From Planktothrix tepida PCC 9214 (GTDB lineage Bacteria; Cyanobacteriota; Cyanobacteriia; Cyanobacteriales; Microcoleaceae): 64,000 nucleotides of DNA. How positions within the stretch are numbered: position 1 is the stretch's first letter; each line of letters begins with the position of its first letter. Both the position numbers and the translations under genes were made by a program. Under the pieces are notes generated by a model, which was not told where the DNA came from, ran no database searches, and worked only from the letters and a program-made list of their open reading frames with translations. Positions 1-8,518 of the stretch are shown one piece after another. The stretch spans positions 48,527-112,526 of the forward strand of contig NZ_LN889764.1 in NCBI RefSeq assembly GCF_900009145.1. Reading direction: 5' to 3'.

Positions 1-2
1 CA

Positions 3-2216
3 GTATTTGATCAGGCATATCAAACGGCAACTCCTTTAGAAACCTGGAAAGCATTTTCTTATAATCGCTTAAATTATTCCCCCAATATTGACCTCAATAG
101 TCGCTATTTATCCGATATAAAAATACATCAAAATGCTAAACTAATCGCCATCAAATCTCCTAAAGGAACCGGAAAAACAAAAATATTAGAAACCCTAGTT
201 CAAGAGGCACTTGAAAAAAAACAATGGGTTTTAGTGATTGGTCATCGAATTCGACTCATTGAAGCGTTATGTCAACGGTTTGGATTACAATACATGAAAT
301 CTGCCGTTGAAACTCCTAATTCTGCTTTTGGGTATGGATTATGTATTGATTCATTACATCCTAATTCTAGCATTAAATTTGAAGCCAGAGACTGGTCAAA
401 TGGACTGGTTATTTTAGATGAAGTTGAACAAGTATTATGGCATGGATTAAACTCAGAAACCTGCCAAAATTATCGAGTTTCTATTCTAAAATCATTCAAA
501 ACTCTCCTGCAAAATGTCTTGGGAGGAGGCGGTCAAGTTGTGATTTCCGATGCCGATTTAAGCGATACCTCTATTGATTATTTAACCGCCTTATCCGGTA
601 TTCATCTGCAACCTTTTGTGATTCAAAATCAGTGGCAACCTTCACCCGATGAAGCGTGGACAATTTATAACTATTTAGGAAATACCCCTGACCAACTGGT
701 GAAAGACTTAGAACAACATATTGCCGAAGGAGGGAAACCTTTTGTTTGTTTATCTGCCCAAAAATTAGCGAGTCAATGGGGAACTCGTACCCTAGAAACC
801 TATTTAAAAACTCAATTTCCAGATCGTTCTATCTTGAGAATAGATTCCGAATCTTTAGCTGATCCTACTCATCCTGCTTATGGTTCAATTGCTAACTTCA
901 ATCAACAGCTAATATCCTATGATATTGTGTTAGCTTCTCCTTCCATTGAAACGGGAGTTAGTATTGATATTCAAAATCATTTTACCTCAGTTTGGGGAAT
1001 CTTTCAAGGCATTCAAGCGGAAAATTCTGTCCGTCAAGCATTGGGACGAATTCGAGAGAATATTCCCCGATTTATTTGGATGGCAAACCGAGGATTTAAT
1101 CAGGTGGGAAATGGTGCAACTTCTATGAGTTCTTTACTCGGTAGTGGACAACGATTAACTCGCTTAAATATTCGGCTGTTGCAACAATCAGATTTTGCAG
1201 GATTAGATGATTTAGGAATAGGATTTCAATCTGAATCTTTAGTCTGTTGGGCAAAAATGGCAGTGCGATTTAATGCAGGAATGGATCATTATCGAGAAAC
1301 GATTTTAACAGCGTTAGCAGGAGAAGGTCATCAGATTATTGAGGTTCCAGAAGCTAAAAAAATACCCAAAAATGCGATTAAATCGACGCAAAAATTTCAA
1401 ACTAAAAATTCAGAACGTCCGACCCTTAATGAACTCATTTTAGCGGTTAAGGATCAGAATTACCAAGCGGAAAGTTTGGCTGTAATTCATTCTATTGATT
1501 TAAGTGATTGTCAATATTATTCTCTTCAAAGAAAATTATCAAAAACTCCAGAAGAACGTCGCGCAATCCGTAAATATGAGTTAAAATTACGCTATGGGGT
1601 TGCTGTTACATCAGATTTAATTGCTAAAGATGATCAAGGATGGTATGAACAACTCAGAATTCATTATTTCTTAACCGTAGGTCGTCCTTATTTAATGGGT
1701 CGAGATGCGTTAATTGCAAGACGGTTAATGGAACAAGGACAAGGCAATATTTTTGCCCCGGATTTTAATCGCTCCCAGCTAGGTGCTATGATTGGAATCA
1801 TGGAATTATTAGGGATTCCGGCTTTACTTAAAAATCAAGAACGGGATTTAAAAAATACTGATGCTGACTTACAAACCATTACTGAAATTGCCCTTAAAGA
1901 TCGAAGTGCTATTAAAACGATTACAGGAATTGGACTCGCTAAAAATTCAAGTCCTATTACCATTTTACGCCGATTTTTAGATAAAATTGGTTATCGTCTA
2001 ACCTGTGTTCGCTGCCAAAGTGAAGGGAAAAAACGAGTCAGGGTTTATCGGGTTATAGACCCCCAAGATAACCGAGAACAAATCTTCCAACATTGGTTAA
2101 AATTAGAAGGTCAATATCCTTGCCAATTAGACACAACCATTCCTGAAAATAATTTCATTTCAACTCCTTTTCAATTCACCCCAGACTATATCCAACTTTC
2201 TCTATTCAACTCCTAG
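3..2216 (+). CDS. CyRepA1-family plasmid replication helicase, 5'-partial
   Basis: The frame is open from base 3, so the start lies outside the window; 737 residues are visible. A P-loop (SPKGTGKT, bases 156-179) and a Walker B-like LDEVEQ (about 414-431) mark a superfamily 1/2-type NTPase. The body (GHRIRLIEAL, SPSIETGVSIDI, RQALGRIRE) matches the helicase half of the cyanobacterial plasmid-replication proteins called CyRepA1; the N-terminal half would lie upstream. Such proteins are thought to act in plasmid replication initiation. The neighbour is purK and the next 60 kb are mostly housekeeping genes, so this may be an integrated plasmid gene. The family is fairly secure; activity is not testable here. 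Confidence 0.7.
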   Translation, partial: VFDQAYQTATPLETWKAFSYNRLNYSPNIDLNSRYLSDIKIHQNAKLIAIKSPKGTGKTKILETLVQEALEKKQWVLVIGHRIRLIEALCQRFGLQYMKSAVETPNSAFGYGLCIDSLHPNSSIKFEARDWSNGLVILDEVEQVLWHGLNSETCQNYRVSILKSFKTLLQNVLGGGGQVVISDADLSDTSIDYLTALSGIHLQPFVIQNQWQPSPDEAWTIYNYLGNTPDQLVKDLEQHIAEGGKPFVCLSAQKLASQWGTRTLETYLKTQFPDRSILRIDSESLADPTHPAYGSIANFNQQLISYDIVLASPSIETGVSIDIQNHFTSVWGIFQGIQAENSVRQALGRIRENIPRFIWMANRGFNQVGNGATSMSSLLGSGQRLTRLNIRLLQQSDFAGLDDLGIGFQSESLVCWAKMAVRFNAGMDHYRETILTALAGEGHQIIEVPEAKKIPKNAIKSTQKFQTKNSERPTLNELILAVKDQNYQAESLAVIHSIDLSDCQYYSLQRKLSKTPEERRAIRKYELKLRYGVAVTSDLIAKDDQGWYEQLRIHYFLTVGRPYLMGRDALIARRLMEQGQGNIFAPDFNRSQLGAMIGIMELLGIPALLKNQERDLKNTDADLQTITEIALKDRSAIKTITGIGLAKNSSPITILRRFLDKIGYRLTCVRCQSEGKKRVRVYRVIDPQDNREQIFQHWLKLEGQYPCQLDTTIPENNFISTPFQFTPDYIQLSLFNS

Positions 2217-2222
2217 TTAATC

Positions 2223-2384
2223 CAGAAACCGGGTTTTTGCTCACAATTTTGTTAACTATCCCCAATTTTCTGATAAAAACCTGGTTTCTTTTAGGCGTGG
2301 GATAGGTAAAATTCAAAAACCGGGTTTTTGCTCAAAATCTTGTTAACTATCCTCAATCTTCCGATAAAAACCCGGTTTCTTTTA
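2223..2384. repeat. Two tandem copies of a palindromic-ended intergenic repeat
   Basis: Two similar units of about 70 bp lie at 2223-2292 and 2314-2384. Each starts with AAACCGGGTTTTTGCTC and ends with AAAAACCCGGTTTCTTTT (copy 1 has one change, CCTGG), so the ends are inverted repeats that can fold into one long hairpin. Their middles are also alike (TTGTTAACTATCC). They fill the gap between the replication gene and purK. They could be a MITE-like dispersed element or act as a terminator; no coding potential is seen. Confidence 0.7.
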
Positions 2385-2430
2385 AGCGACAAATCAGTTA
2401 AAATAAATAAAGTTGAGATTATTTCCCAAA

Positions 2431-3612
2431 ATGAACACCCTATCAACTCCTACAATTCAACCCCAAACCCTGACAAAAATTGGTGTAATTGGAGGGGGAC
2501 AACTCGCTTGGATGATGGGAATGGAAGCCGCATCTTTAGGGGTTTCTTTATTTGTTCAAACCCCCCACAGCACTGACCCAGCAGTTCCTTTCTCCTCCGA
2601 AACCATTTTAGCTGCTATTGATGACCCGACAGCCACCGCAAAATTAGCAAAATATTGTGATGTTATTACTTTTGAGAATGAATTTGTTGATTTAAACGCT
2701 TTATCTAAACTGGAAGAACAGGGGGTTTGTTTTCGTCCTCGCTTACAAGCTTTATCCTTATTATTAGATAAATATGATCAATTAAGTTATTTAGAAAAAA
2801 TAGGTTTACCCGTTCCTGCATTTCAACTCTTAACCCCTGAAAATGGTAAAATAATTAATCATAATCTGGGTTATCCTGTGGTTTTAAAAGCTTGCCGTTA
2901 TGGATACGATGGACAGGGAACCTTTATTATTAAAAATGCGGAGGAACTCTCTAAAACCTGGGCAAAATTTAACTATCCTCCCATGTTATTACAACAATTT
3001 GTCCCCTTTGAACGGGAATTAGCGGTTATTGCAGCGCGTTCTGTTACAGGAGATGTGGCAGTTTATCCGATAGTAGAAACGGTGCAGAAAAATCAAGTTT
3101 GTCATCGAGTTATTGCTCCAGCTAATATTAATAAAAGTATAGCAGAACAAGCAGAAACAATTGCAACAACGTTATTGAATAGTTTACAAGTGATTGGGCT
3201 ATTTGGAATCGAATTATTTTTAACATCCGAAGGGGAAATCTTAGTGAATGAAATTGCACCTCGCACCCATAATTCCGGTCATTTTAGTTTAGATGCTTGT
3301 GAAACTTCCCAATTTAAACAACATTTAAGGGCGGTCAGTGGTTTACCATTAGGTAATACCGCGTTAAACTGTAGTGGGGCTGTAATGGTGAATTTATTAG
3401 GCTTTGAAACCGCTAATTGTGACTATTTAGAAAAACGCAAAAAAATCGCAGAAATTCCTAATACTTTTATTCGTTGGTATGGTAAAACAGAATCTCGCCC
3501 CGGTCGAAAATTAGGTCATGTAACCGTATTAATTCAGACAGAAAACAAGGAAAATATAGAAGAAAAAGCGAATAAAATAGCTGATGAAATCGAATCAATT
3601 TGGTACTCGTAG
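2431..3612 (+). CDS. purK: PurK, N5-carboxyaminoimidazole ribonucleotide synthase
   Basis: This ATP-grasp enzyme carboxylates aminoimidazole ribonucleotide with bicarbonate and ATP in purine synthesis. The N-terminal GVIGGGQLAWMM loop, the central ATP-grasp core (VLKACRYGYDGQGT, LLQQFVPFERELAV) and the metal-binding segment (GEILVNEIAPRTHNSGH) appear in the usual order. The length, 393 residues from the ATG at 2431, is normal. A TTG at 2413 would add six residues; the ATG is preferred because the added residues match nothing typical, although neither start has a clear Shine-Dalgarno. No purE lies nearby. The 3' end runs into a short GTAGGGTGCGT dispersed repeat. Confidence 0.93.
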   Translation: MNTLSTPTIQPQTLTKIGVIGGGQLAWMMGMEAASLGVSLFVQTPHSTDPAVPFSSETILAAIDDPTATAKLAKYCDVITFENEFVDLNALSKLEEQGVCFRPRLQALSLLLDKYDQLSYLEKIGLPVPAFQLLTPENGKIINHNLGYPVVLKACRYGYDGQGTFIIKNAEELSKTWAKFNYPPMLLQQFVPFERELAVIAARSVTGDVAVYPIVETVQKNQVCHRVIAPANINKSIAEQAETIATTLLNSLQVIGLFGIELFLTSEGEILVNEIAPRTHNSGHFSLDACETSQFKQHLRAVSGLPLGNTALNCSGAVMVNLLGFETANCDYLEKRKKIAEIPNTFIRWYGKTESRPGRKLGHVTVLIQTENKENIEEKANKIADEIESIWYS

Positions 3613-3637
3613 GGTGCGTAAATTCCGCGCACACACC
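3612..3637. repeat. Short GTAGGGTGCGT-type dispersed repeat
   Basis: The sequence GTAGGGTGCGTAAATTCCGC begins at the last bases of purK. Related copies occur at 4259-4289 (GGTGCGTGCCCGGAGCTTAA, then GCACCCTAC) and 37454-37482 (GGTGCGTGCGCTTTGCTTAC, then ACACCCTACGG). Each sits just after a gene and two have GGTG(C)...CACC inverted ends, which fits a small dispersed hairpin repeat. Confidence 0.45.
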
Positions 3638-3726
3638 ACAACCCCATCATTCCTGGAAAAAGCTAGTCTATAAATGACTTTTCATGATATGTTATTAATT
3701 ATAAGGGATATTTGCACTCAGTACAC

Positions 3727-4206
3727 ATGGCTACTTCTATCTATTATATTCCTATTGATGAATCATTAGGAATTGCTAAACATTATTTTATTTCCTCCGA
3801 TGGAACCTTTGAAAATTCAATTGGCTGGGGGCCTAATGGTGTTGAATATAAAGGTAAAGGAGTTGAATTAACCCCTGAACAACAAAAACGGATTTTAGAC
3901 TATCCTCAATTATTTGGAGAGTATAATATTCATCGGAATAATTGTGAAATGTTTGCTTGGTATGTGATTACAGGTAAACAATATTCAGGACAAATTAAAG
4001 ACAAAATTCATACAGCTATTGGAGCTTTAGCAGTTTCTTTGGTTCAACCTGTTTTAACTGTTCAGAGTTATGAAAGTTATCAGTTAAAGCAGGCTATTGC
4101 TAACAAGTTAAATCAAGATTTAGAAAATGCTAAAAAGGAAAAGCTAAAACAACAGCAAAAAGAGCGTGATGAATTTTGGCGCAAACGAGATGCAGGTGAA
4201 TTGTAG
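3727..4206 (+). CDS. LRAT/NlpC-P60-like domain protein
   Basis: This is a 159-residue protein from the ATG at 3727. A TTG at 3712 sits only about three bases from an AAGGGA and would add five residues. The histidine in AKHYFISSDG and the cysteine in EYNIHRNNCEMFAWYV resemble the His and NCEHF-type Cys pair of the lecithin-retinol-acyltransferase-like (permuted papain) fold, which gives acyltransferase or amidase activity in other members. A hydrophobic stretch (IHTAIGALAVSLVQPVL) and a lysine/glutamine-rich tail follow. The family call is pattern-based and the substrate is unknown. Confidence 0.5.
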   Translation: MATSIYYIPIDESLGIAKHYFISSDGTFENSIGWGPNGVEYKGKGVELTPEQQKRILDYPQLFGEYNIHRNNCEMFAWYVITGKQYSGQIKDKIHTAIGALAVSLVQPVLTVQSYESYQLKQAIANKLNQDLENAKKEKLKQQQKERDEFWRKRDAGEL

Positions 4207-4258
4207 ATAAAGTAGTGCCACTATCTCGGTCGCTAATATTTATTGATTAAGTGTGATT

Positions 4259-4289
4259 AGGTGCGTGCCCGGAGCTTAAGCACCCTACA
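4259..4289. repeat. Short GGTGCGT/ACCCTAC dispersed repeat
   Basis: An imperfect inverted repeat, GGTGC ... GCACC, between the LRAT-like gene and hypE. It is related to the elements at 3612 and 37454 and may help end transcription of the two convergent genes. Confidence 0.4.
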
Positions 4290-4363
4290 AAGTTAAGCAA
4301 CTTGGCAAAAATTCCCTAAATTTTTCTGATGGGGTAAAGGTTTACCTTCAGCTTGATAACTCT

Positions 4364-5410
4364 CTAACAAATTCGAGGTAACTGTTCTCCACTTAACATA
4401 TCAATAATCCGTTTTGCTCCGATTGTACTTTCCATTGTAACTAAAGAGGTTAACGTTTGTTTAACGTAACCAATTAAACTTGCTTCTGGAATTTTTGCTT
4501 GTAAAATCGATAAAGTTTTTTCAATATCTTTTTCAGGGACAAATACCGCAAACCGCCCTTCATTGGCAACATAAAGGGGGTCAAATCCTAAAATTTCACA
4601 AGCTCCTTTAACTTCTTCTAAGACCGGAATTGCTCTTTCTTTTATTTCAATTTCAACATGAGCACCGATGGCAATTTCATTCAACGTACTCGCTAAACCA
4701 CCCCGTGTTAAATCTCGTAAACAGTGAATTTCTATTCCCGCCTCTAATAACTCTAAAACCACATCCGCCACAGGTGCAGAATCACTTTCTATTGTTGTTT
4801 CAAACTCTAATCCTTCCCGCACTGCCATAATTGCAATCCCATGTCGCCCCAAATCTCCATTAATAATTACAGCATCTCCCGGTTGAACCGATAGAGGATT
4901 AATAGTTAAATGATGTTCAATAATCCCGATACCCGATGTATTAATAAAAATCCCATCTCCCTTGCCTTTATCAACAACTTTAGTATCTCCAGTGACAATT
5001 TTAACCTGAGCATTCTCGGCTGCTTTTTTCATCGATAGAATAATTTCCCATAGAGTTTGAATGGGTAAACCTTCTTCTAAAATAAAACCCACACTTAAAT
5101 ATAAAGGACGAGCACCCGCCATTGCTAAATCATTAACCGTTCCATGAACAGCCATTGAACCAATATCTCCCCCTGGAAAAAATAGAGGATTAACGACGTA
5201 TGAATCCGTTGTAAAAGCAATTTTATTGCCACTGAATCGCAAAGTAGCTGCATCATGTTCCACTTGATTTGAATCACCAAAAGTGGGTAAAAACATCTGG
5301 TCAATTAATTGACGCATGAGTTTACCCCCACCGCCATGAGCGAGTAAAATATAAGGATATTGTTGCAGGGGGATTGGACAGGTTAAACTAAAGTCTTGAT
5401 TAGATGTCAT
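4364..5410 (-). CDS. hypE: HypE, hydrogenase maturation carbamoyl dehydratase
   Basis: HypE works with HypF to make the cyanide ligands of [NiFe]-hydrogenase: it dehydrates the thiocarbamate on its own C-terminal cysteine. The protein has the PurM/AIR-synthase-like fold signatures ([49 protein letters not shown]) and ends in the diagnostic PRIC, so the reactive terminal cysteine is present. Its 348 residues are normal. No other hyp or hydrogenase gene is visible around it, so the partners must lie elsewhere. It is convergent with the LRAT-like gene. Confidence 0.95.
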   Translation of the reverse strand: MTSNQDFSLTCPIPLQQYPYILLAHGGGGKLMRQLIDQMFLPTFGDSNQVEHDAATLRFSGNKIAFTTDSYVVNPLFFPGGDIGSMAVHGTVNDLAMAGARPLYLSVGFILEEGLPIQTLWEIILSMKKAAENAQVKIVTGDTKVVDKGKGDGIFINTSGIGIIEHHLTINPLSVQPGDAVIINGDLGRHGIAIMAVREGLEFETTIESDSAPVADVVLELLEAGIEIHCLRDLTRGGLASTLNEIAIGAHVEIEIKERAIPVLEEVKGACEILGFDPLYVANEGRFAVFVPEKDIEKTLSILQAKIPEASLIGYVKQTLTSLVTMESTIGAKRIIDMLSGEQLPRIC

Positions 5411-5467
5411 AGATAGGTTATTGATAGAATAAAGATGAATTTATAAGAGAATTTTAGGAAGGGGCAG

Positions 5468-5968
5468 ATGAAACAGTTATCCCCTAAGCTTTATAAAGTT
5501 TGGCTTTATCTCATCCTTTTAATTCTGGGCTATATTTTAGCCGGATGGCTATTAACTGCATTTCAGGTTTCCATCTGGGTTTGGGTGATAACCTTAGCCA
5601 TTATCCTCTATTTAGCCAAAACAGGTTCCGAGGGTATTGTATTAGGAAGTGCTGGGGTCATGGGAATTATATTTTTTGGTGTTATTTTCCGAGTATGGCC
5701 CAAAAATTGGCCAATAACGATTTGGTTGCAAGATATTCCCGTTGGATCAGGGACTCGACCTAAACTGATTATGCTTTGGCCTCTAACCTATATTTTACTG
5801 TGGTTATTCGCTATTTTACTCGTTCTAGGATTAGCATTTGCCCATAAACCCTTAAAATTTTTAGGCTTAAATCCACAACAATGTTTTTATTGTTTAACTT
5901 TGTTATCTGGGTTGTCTTTAGGAATAGGTGTGTTAATCTTTAAAAATAGCTTATTCAATTTTATTTAG
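5468..5968 (+). CDS. Multi-pass membrane protein, unknown function
   Basis: This 166-residue protein is almost entirely hydrophobic, with five probable membrane helices (roughly residues 10-31, 34-51, 57-74, 98-122 and 138-162). GGAAGGGGC lies just before the ATG, a good Shine-Dalgarno (AGGGG about four bases away). It is divergent from hypE across 57 bp, so the two may share a promoter region. I recognise no family. Confidence 0.7.
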   Translation: MKQLSPKLYKVWLYLILLILGYILAGWLLTAFQVSIWVWVITLAIILYLAKTGSEGIVLGSAGVMGIIFFGVIFRVWPKNWPITIWLQDIPVGSGTRPKLIMLWPLTYILLWLFAILLVLGLAFAHKPLKFLGLNPQQCFYCLTLLSGLSLGIGVLIFKNSLFNFI

Positions 5969-6027
5969 AAGAGCTATACCTAAGTAACATCCGTACAAAT
6001 TCCGTATAAATTCGGATATAACACCGT

Positions 6028-6477
6028 ATGAAATCTTCGGCTATTCACAAAGAACCTATTGATAAATTACCTTATCATGCCAAAACACCCGAACATTATA
6101 TCCAACAAATTGAACCTAGTATTTTATCAAGTTTTACTCCAGAGCAATTAAATGAAATTAAAATAATATTAAATCATGCAATTCCTAAAAATTCTCCTAA
6201 AATTGTAGATTTAAGATTGAACGTTGACTTAATTCTTTCTCGATTTTATGTTGTTTTATTAGTGGGGAAAGAACGCCGAAAAGTTCAACGCCATTACGTT
6301 ACACGGGGCCTCACAAAAGTGGGGAATTTCGTGGCTGCTATTATTTTATTAATTACTTTAAACTTAATGATTACTGTTTTGATCTGTTTATTGCTGTATT
6401 TAATTAAATCAGCAATTGGAATTGATTTTTTTCACCAAAGTCATTTAATTGATAAAATCAAGGAATTTTTATACTGA
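6028..6477 (+). CDS. Small membrane-anchored hypothetical protein
   Basis: This 149-residue protein has a soluble N-terminal half with a basic patch (GKERRKVQRHYV) and one long or double hydrophobic segment near residues 98-128 (FVAAIILLITLNLMITVLI), then a short polar tail. It follows the previous membrane protein by 59 bp in the same direction and may be co-transcribed with it. The gap holds near-direct repeats (CCGTACAAATT, CCGTATAAATT). A hairpin follows the stop. The family is not recognised. Confidence 0.6.
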   Translation: MKSSAIHKEPIDKLPYHAKTPEHYIQQIEPSILSSFTPEQLNEIKIILNHAIPKNSPKIVDLRLNVDLILSRFYVVLLVGKERRKVQRHYVTRGLTKVGNFVAAIILLITLNLMITVLICLLLYLIKSAIGIDFFHQSHLIDKIKEFLY

Positions 6478-6478
6478 T

Positions 6479-6497
6479 GTAGCTTTAAAAAAGCTAC
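6479..6497 (+). terminator. Hairpin after the small membrane-protein gene
   Basis: A perfect 7-bp stem GTAGCTT/AAGCTAC with a TAAAA loop starts two bases after the stop codon. There is no long T-run, so it is a weak intrinsic terminator at best or an mRNA-end stabiliser. A second, poorer inverted repeat (ATTCC ... GGGAAT) follows at about 6499-6525. Confidence 0.45.
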
Positions 6498-6571
6498 CTA
6501 TTCCTCTTTTATCAATAAGGGGAATGAGTGAGATGATCAATTTTAGCAAGACCTAAATAGTTAGCTTAACA

Positions 6572-8422
6572 GTGGACGCTAATCTTGTACAAACGATATC
6601 TAGTTCGGAAAAATTCATGAAAAGCTATTATAATTTTTCTCAAAAATCAACTCCTGGTACAACATTTGTTACCGTTGGTGCAGCAACTGGGGCAGGAATT
6701 TATAGCACGATTGGTGGTGTGGGACTGGTGGGAAGTTTTTGGGGAATTGGGTTAGGAATGATGCCCTTAATGGGTGTGGGGGCGGTGGCGGGTGCTGCAA
6801 CTTATGGCGCATTTAGAGCTATTAATCAAGGGGATTCTATTGCTTGGGGTACAGTAGGATTAGGGGCAATTTCCGGCATAGGAATTTCTTCCGTTGTGGG
6901 AGGAATGGGGTTAGGTTTTGCGGGGACAGGCGTAGGAATTGGCATGGGAACATTAGGAGTTTTTGGCGGCATTGTTGGGTTAGGATTATATGGAATTGCC
7001 CAATTAATTGATGCTGCCGGAAGCGGAGAAACAGCGTTTCAAGCCTTTGACCGGATGGAAGAACGGATTTTAGATCAGGAATTTTATACCACCGCGTTAT
7101 TAGAAGTATTGGAACTTATTCCTGAATTTCAAGAAGAAAAATTAAAACAAAAATTCGATAATTTAGAATTAGAGGATGAATTAAAACAGCTTAAACAAAA
7201 GATTCAAGATACCCAGAAATCATCTTTTCAAAAAAATAAAGAAAAACCTACTATTGAAAATTACAGTCTTGTTATTTATCCCCAATCACCTGATTTAATG
7301 TGGATAGAAACACAGCGTTTAGCCGGACATCAAAATTCAATTCATGCGGTGGCTTTTAGTCCTGATAGTCAAACTTTGATCAGTGCCAGTGATGATCGTA
7401 ATATTCACATTTGGGATGTTAATACAGTTAAGAAAAAATATACTTGGTTTATGCCTTATGAGATGTATTCAGTTGCCATTAGTCCTAGTTCAGAAGTCGT
7501 TGCCACCGGAAGTGTTAATGGTCGAATTACCCTCTGGAATTTTCAGACTCGACAACTGAATCGAACTTTATTGGATCTGAATCTTCCTGAAAAAAATATG
7601 GGAATTATTACGTCCCTCGTATTTAGTCCCGATCATCAAATTTTAATCAGTGGAAGTAGCGATAAAACCGTTAGACTTTGGTATTTTAAAACCGGACAAT
7701 CTAAACGAATTTTGAACGGACATACTGATGGAGTTTGGTCTGTTGCTATCTGTTCTAAGAGTGAATTTGTAGCCAGTGGGAGTGCTGATAAAACTATTAG
7801 AATTTGGAATATCAAAACCTATGAAAATCCTATTGTTTTAACCGGACATTCTAACTGGGTGACTTCTGTTTTATTCAGTCCTGATGATAAAGTCTTAATC
7901 AGTGCGAGTGCTGACAATACAATTAAAGTCTGGGATCTTAAAACCTATCAATTAATTCGGACATTAACCGGACATTCTGCCGCTATTTTTTCTATAGCTT
8001 TGAGTCCCAATGGCAAAATTTTGGCGAGTGGAAGTGTTGATCAAACGGTTAAATTATGGAATTGGAAAACAGGAGAATTATTGCAAACGCTCTCCGGTTG
8101 TTCTCCCGTTGCCTTTAGTCCCGATGGTCAACGATTAGTTAGTGGGAGTCAAAAGGGGATTTTACAACTGTGGTATCAACAATTAAGTCTACCAGAATTA
8201 ATCGCATCTGAACATTATCAAAATTGGTGGCAAGTATTAAGAGTTCATCCCAAGGCAACACCGAATCAAGTGAAAAAAGCCTATTATCAATTAGCCAAAC
8301 AATATCATCCTGATTATAACATCAAATCTGAAGCGATCGCTGTTATGCAAAGAATTAATCACGCCTATGAGACTTTTTTAAATGAATGGAGTCAACAGGT
8401 GCGATCGCCATCAATAAAATGA
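6572..8422 (+). CDS. Glycine-rich / WD40-repeat / J-domain fusion protein
   Basis: The 616-residue product has three parts. Residues about 25-145 are very glycine-rich and hydrophobic (VGAATGAGIYSTIGGVG and similar), like a glycine-zipper membrane segment. Residues about 240-545 carry about seven WD40 repeats (LAGHQNSIHAVAFSPD, LTGHSNWVTSVLFSPDD, ending WD or WN), probably one beta-propeller. The last 70 residues form a J-domain with the HPD tripeptide (YHPDYN), which would stimulate an Hsp70. The GTG start at 6572 has no strong Shine-Dalgarno and an ATG at 6617 is an alternative. Its 3' end is repeated twice downstream, around the restriction cassette. Confidence 0.85.
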   Translation: MDANLVQTISSSEKFMKSYYNFSQKSTPGTTFVTVGAATGAGIYSTIGGVGLVGSFWGIGLGMMPLMGVGAVAGAATYGAFRAINQGDSIAWGTVGLGAISGIGISSVVGGMGLGFAGTGVGIGMGTLGVFGGIVGLGLYGIAQLIDAAGSGETAFQAFDRMEERILDQEFYTTALLEVLELIPEFQEEKLKQKFDNLELEDELKQLKQKIQDTQKSSFQKNKEKPTIENYSLVIYPQSPDLMWIETQRLAGHQNSIHAVAFSPDSQTLISASDDRNIHIWDVNTVKKKYTWFMPYEMYSVAISPSSEVVATGSVNGRITLWNFQTRQLNRTLLDLNLPEKNMGIITSLVFSPDHQILISGSSDKTVRLWYFKTGQSKRILNGHTDGVWSVAICSKSEFVASGSADKTIRIWNIKTYENPIVLTGHSNWVTSVLFSPDDKVLISASADNTIKVWDLKTYQLIRTLTGHSAAIFSIALSPNGKILASGSVDQTVKLWNWKTGELLQTLSGCSPVAFSPDGQRLVSGSQKGILQLWYQQLSLPELIASEHYQNWWQVLRVHPKATPNQVKKAYYQLAKQYHPDYNIKSEAIAVMQRINHAYETFLNEWSQQVRSPSIK

Positions 8423-8430
8423 TCAATTTA
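8277..8430 (+). repeat. Original copy of the J-domain-end repeat
   Basis: This is the last stretch of the WD40/J gene plus a few downstream bases. Bases 8335-8390 are identical to 11957-12012 (56 of 56), and similarity extends on both sides. The end of the stretch is related to the short copy at 9640-9674. The three copies bracket the nuclease and restriction genes. Confidence 0.85.
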
Positions 8431-8518
8431 ACAAATATAAAGATTAGTAACTCAATCAAAAAAACAAGAATAATTATAATTTTTTAATAAAGTTAGTTGT
8501 GTACTATTACAATATAAT

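Noticed and set aside
2223..2384. Possible insertion-sequence ends
   Set aside because: The two units are direct copies with internal inverted ends and enclose no transposase; kept as a repeat only.
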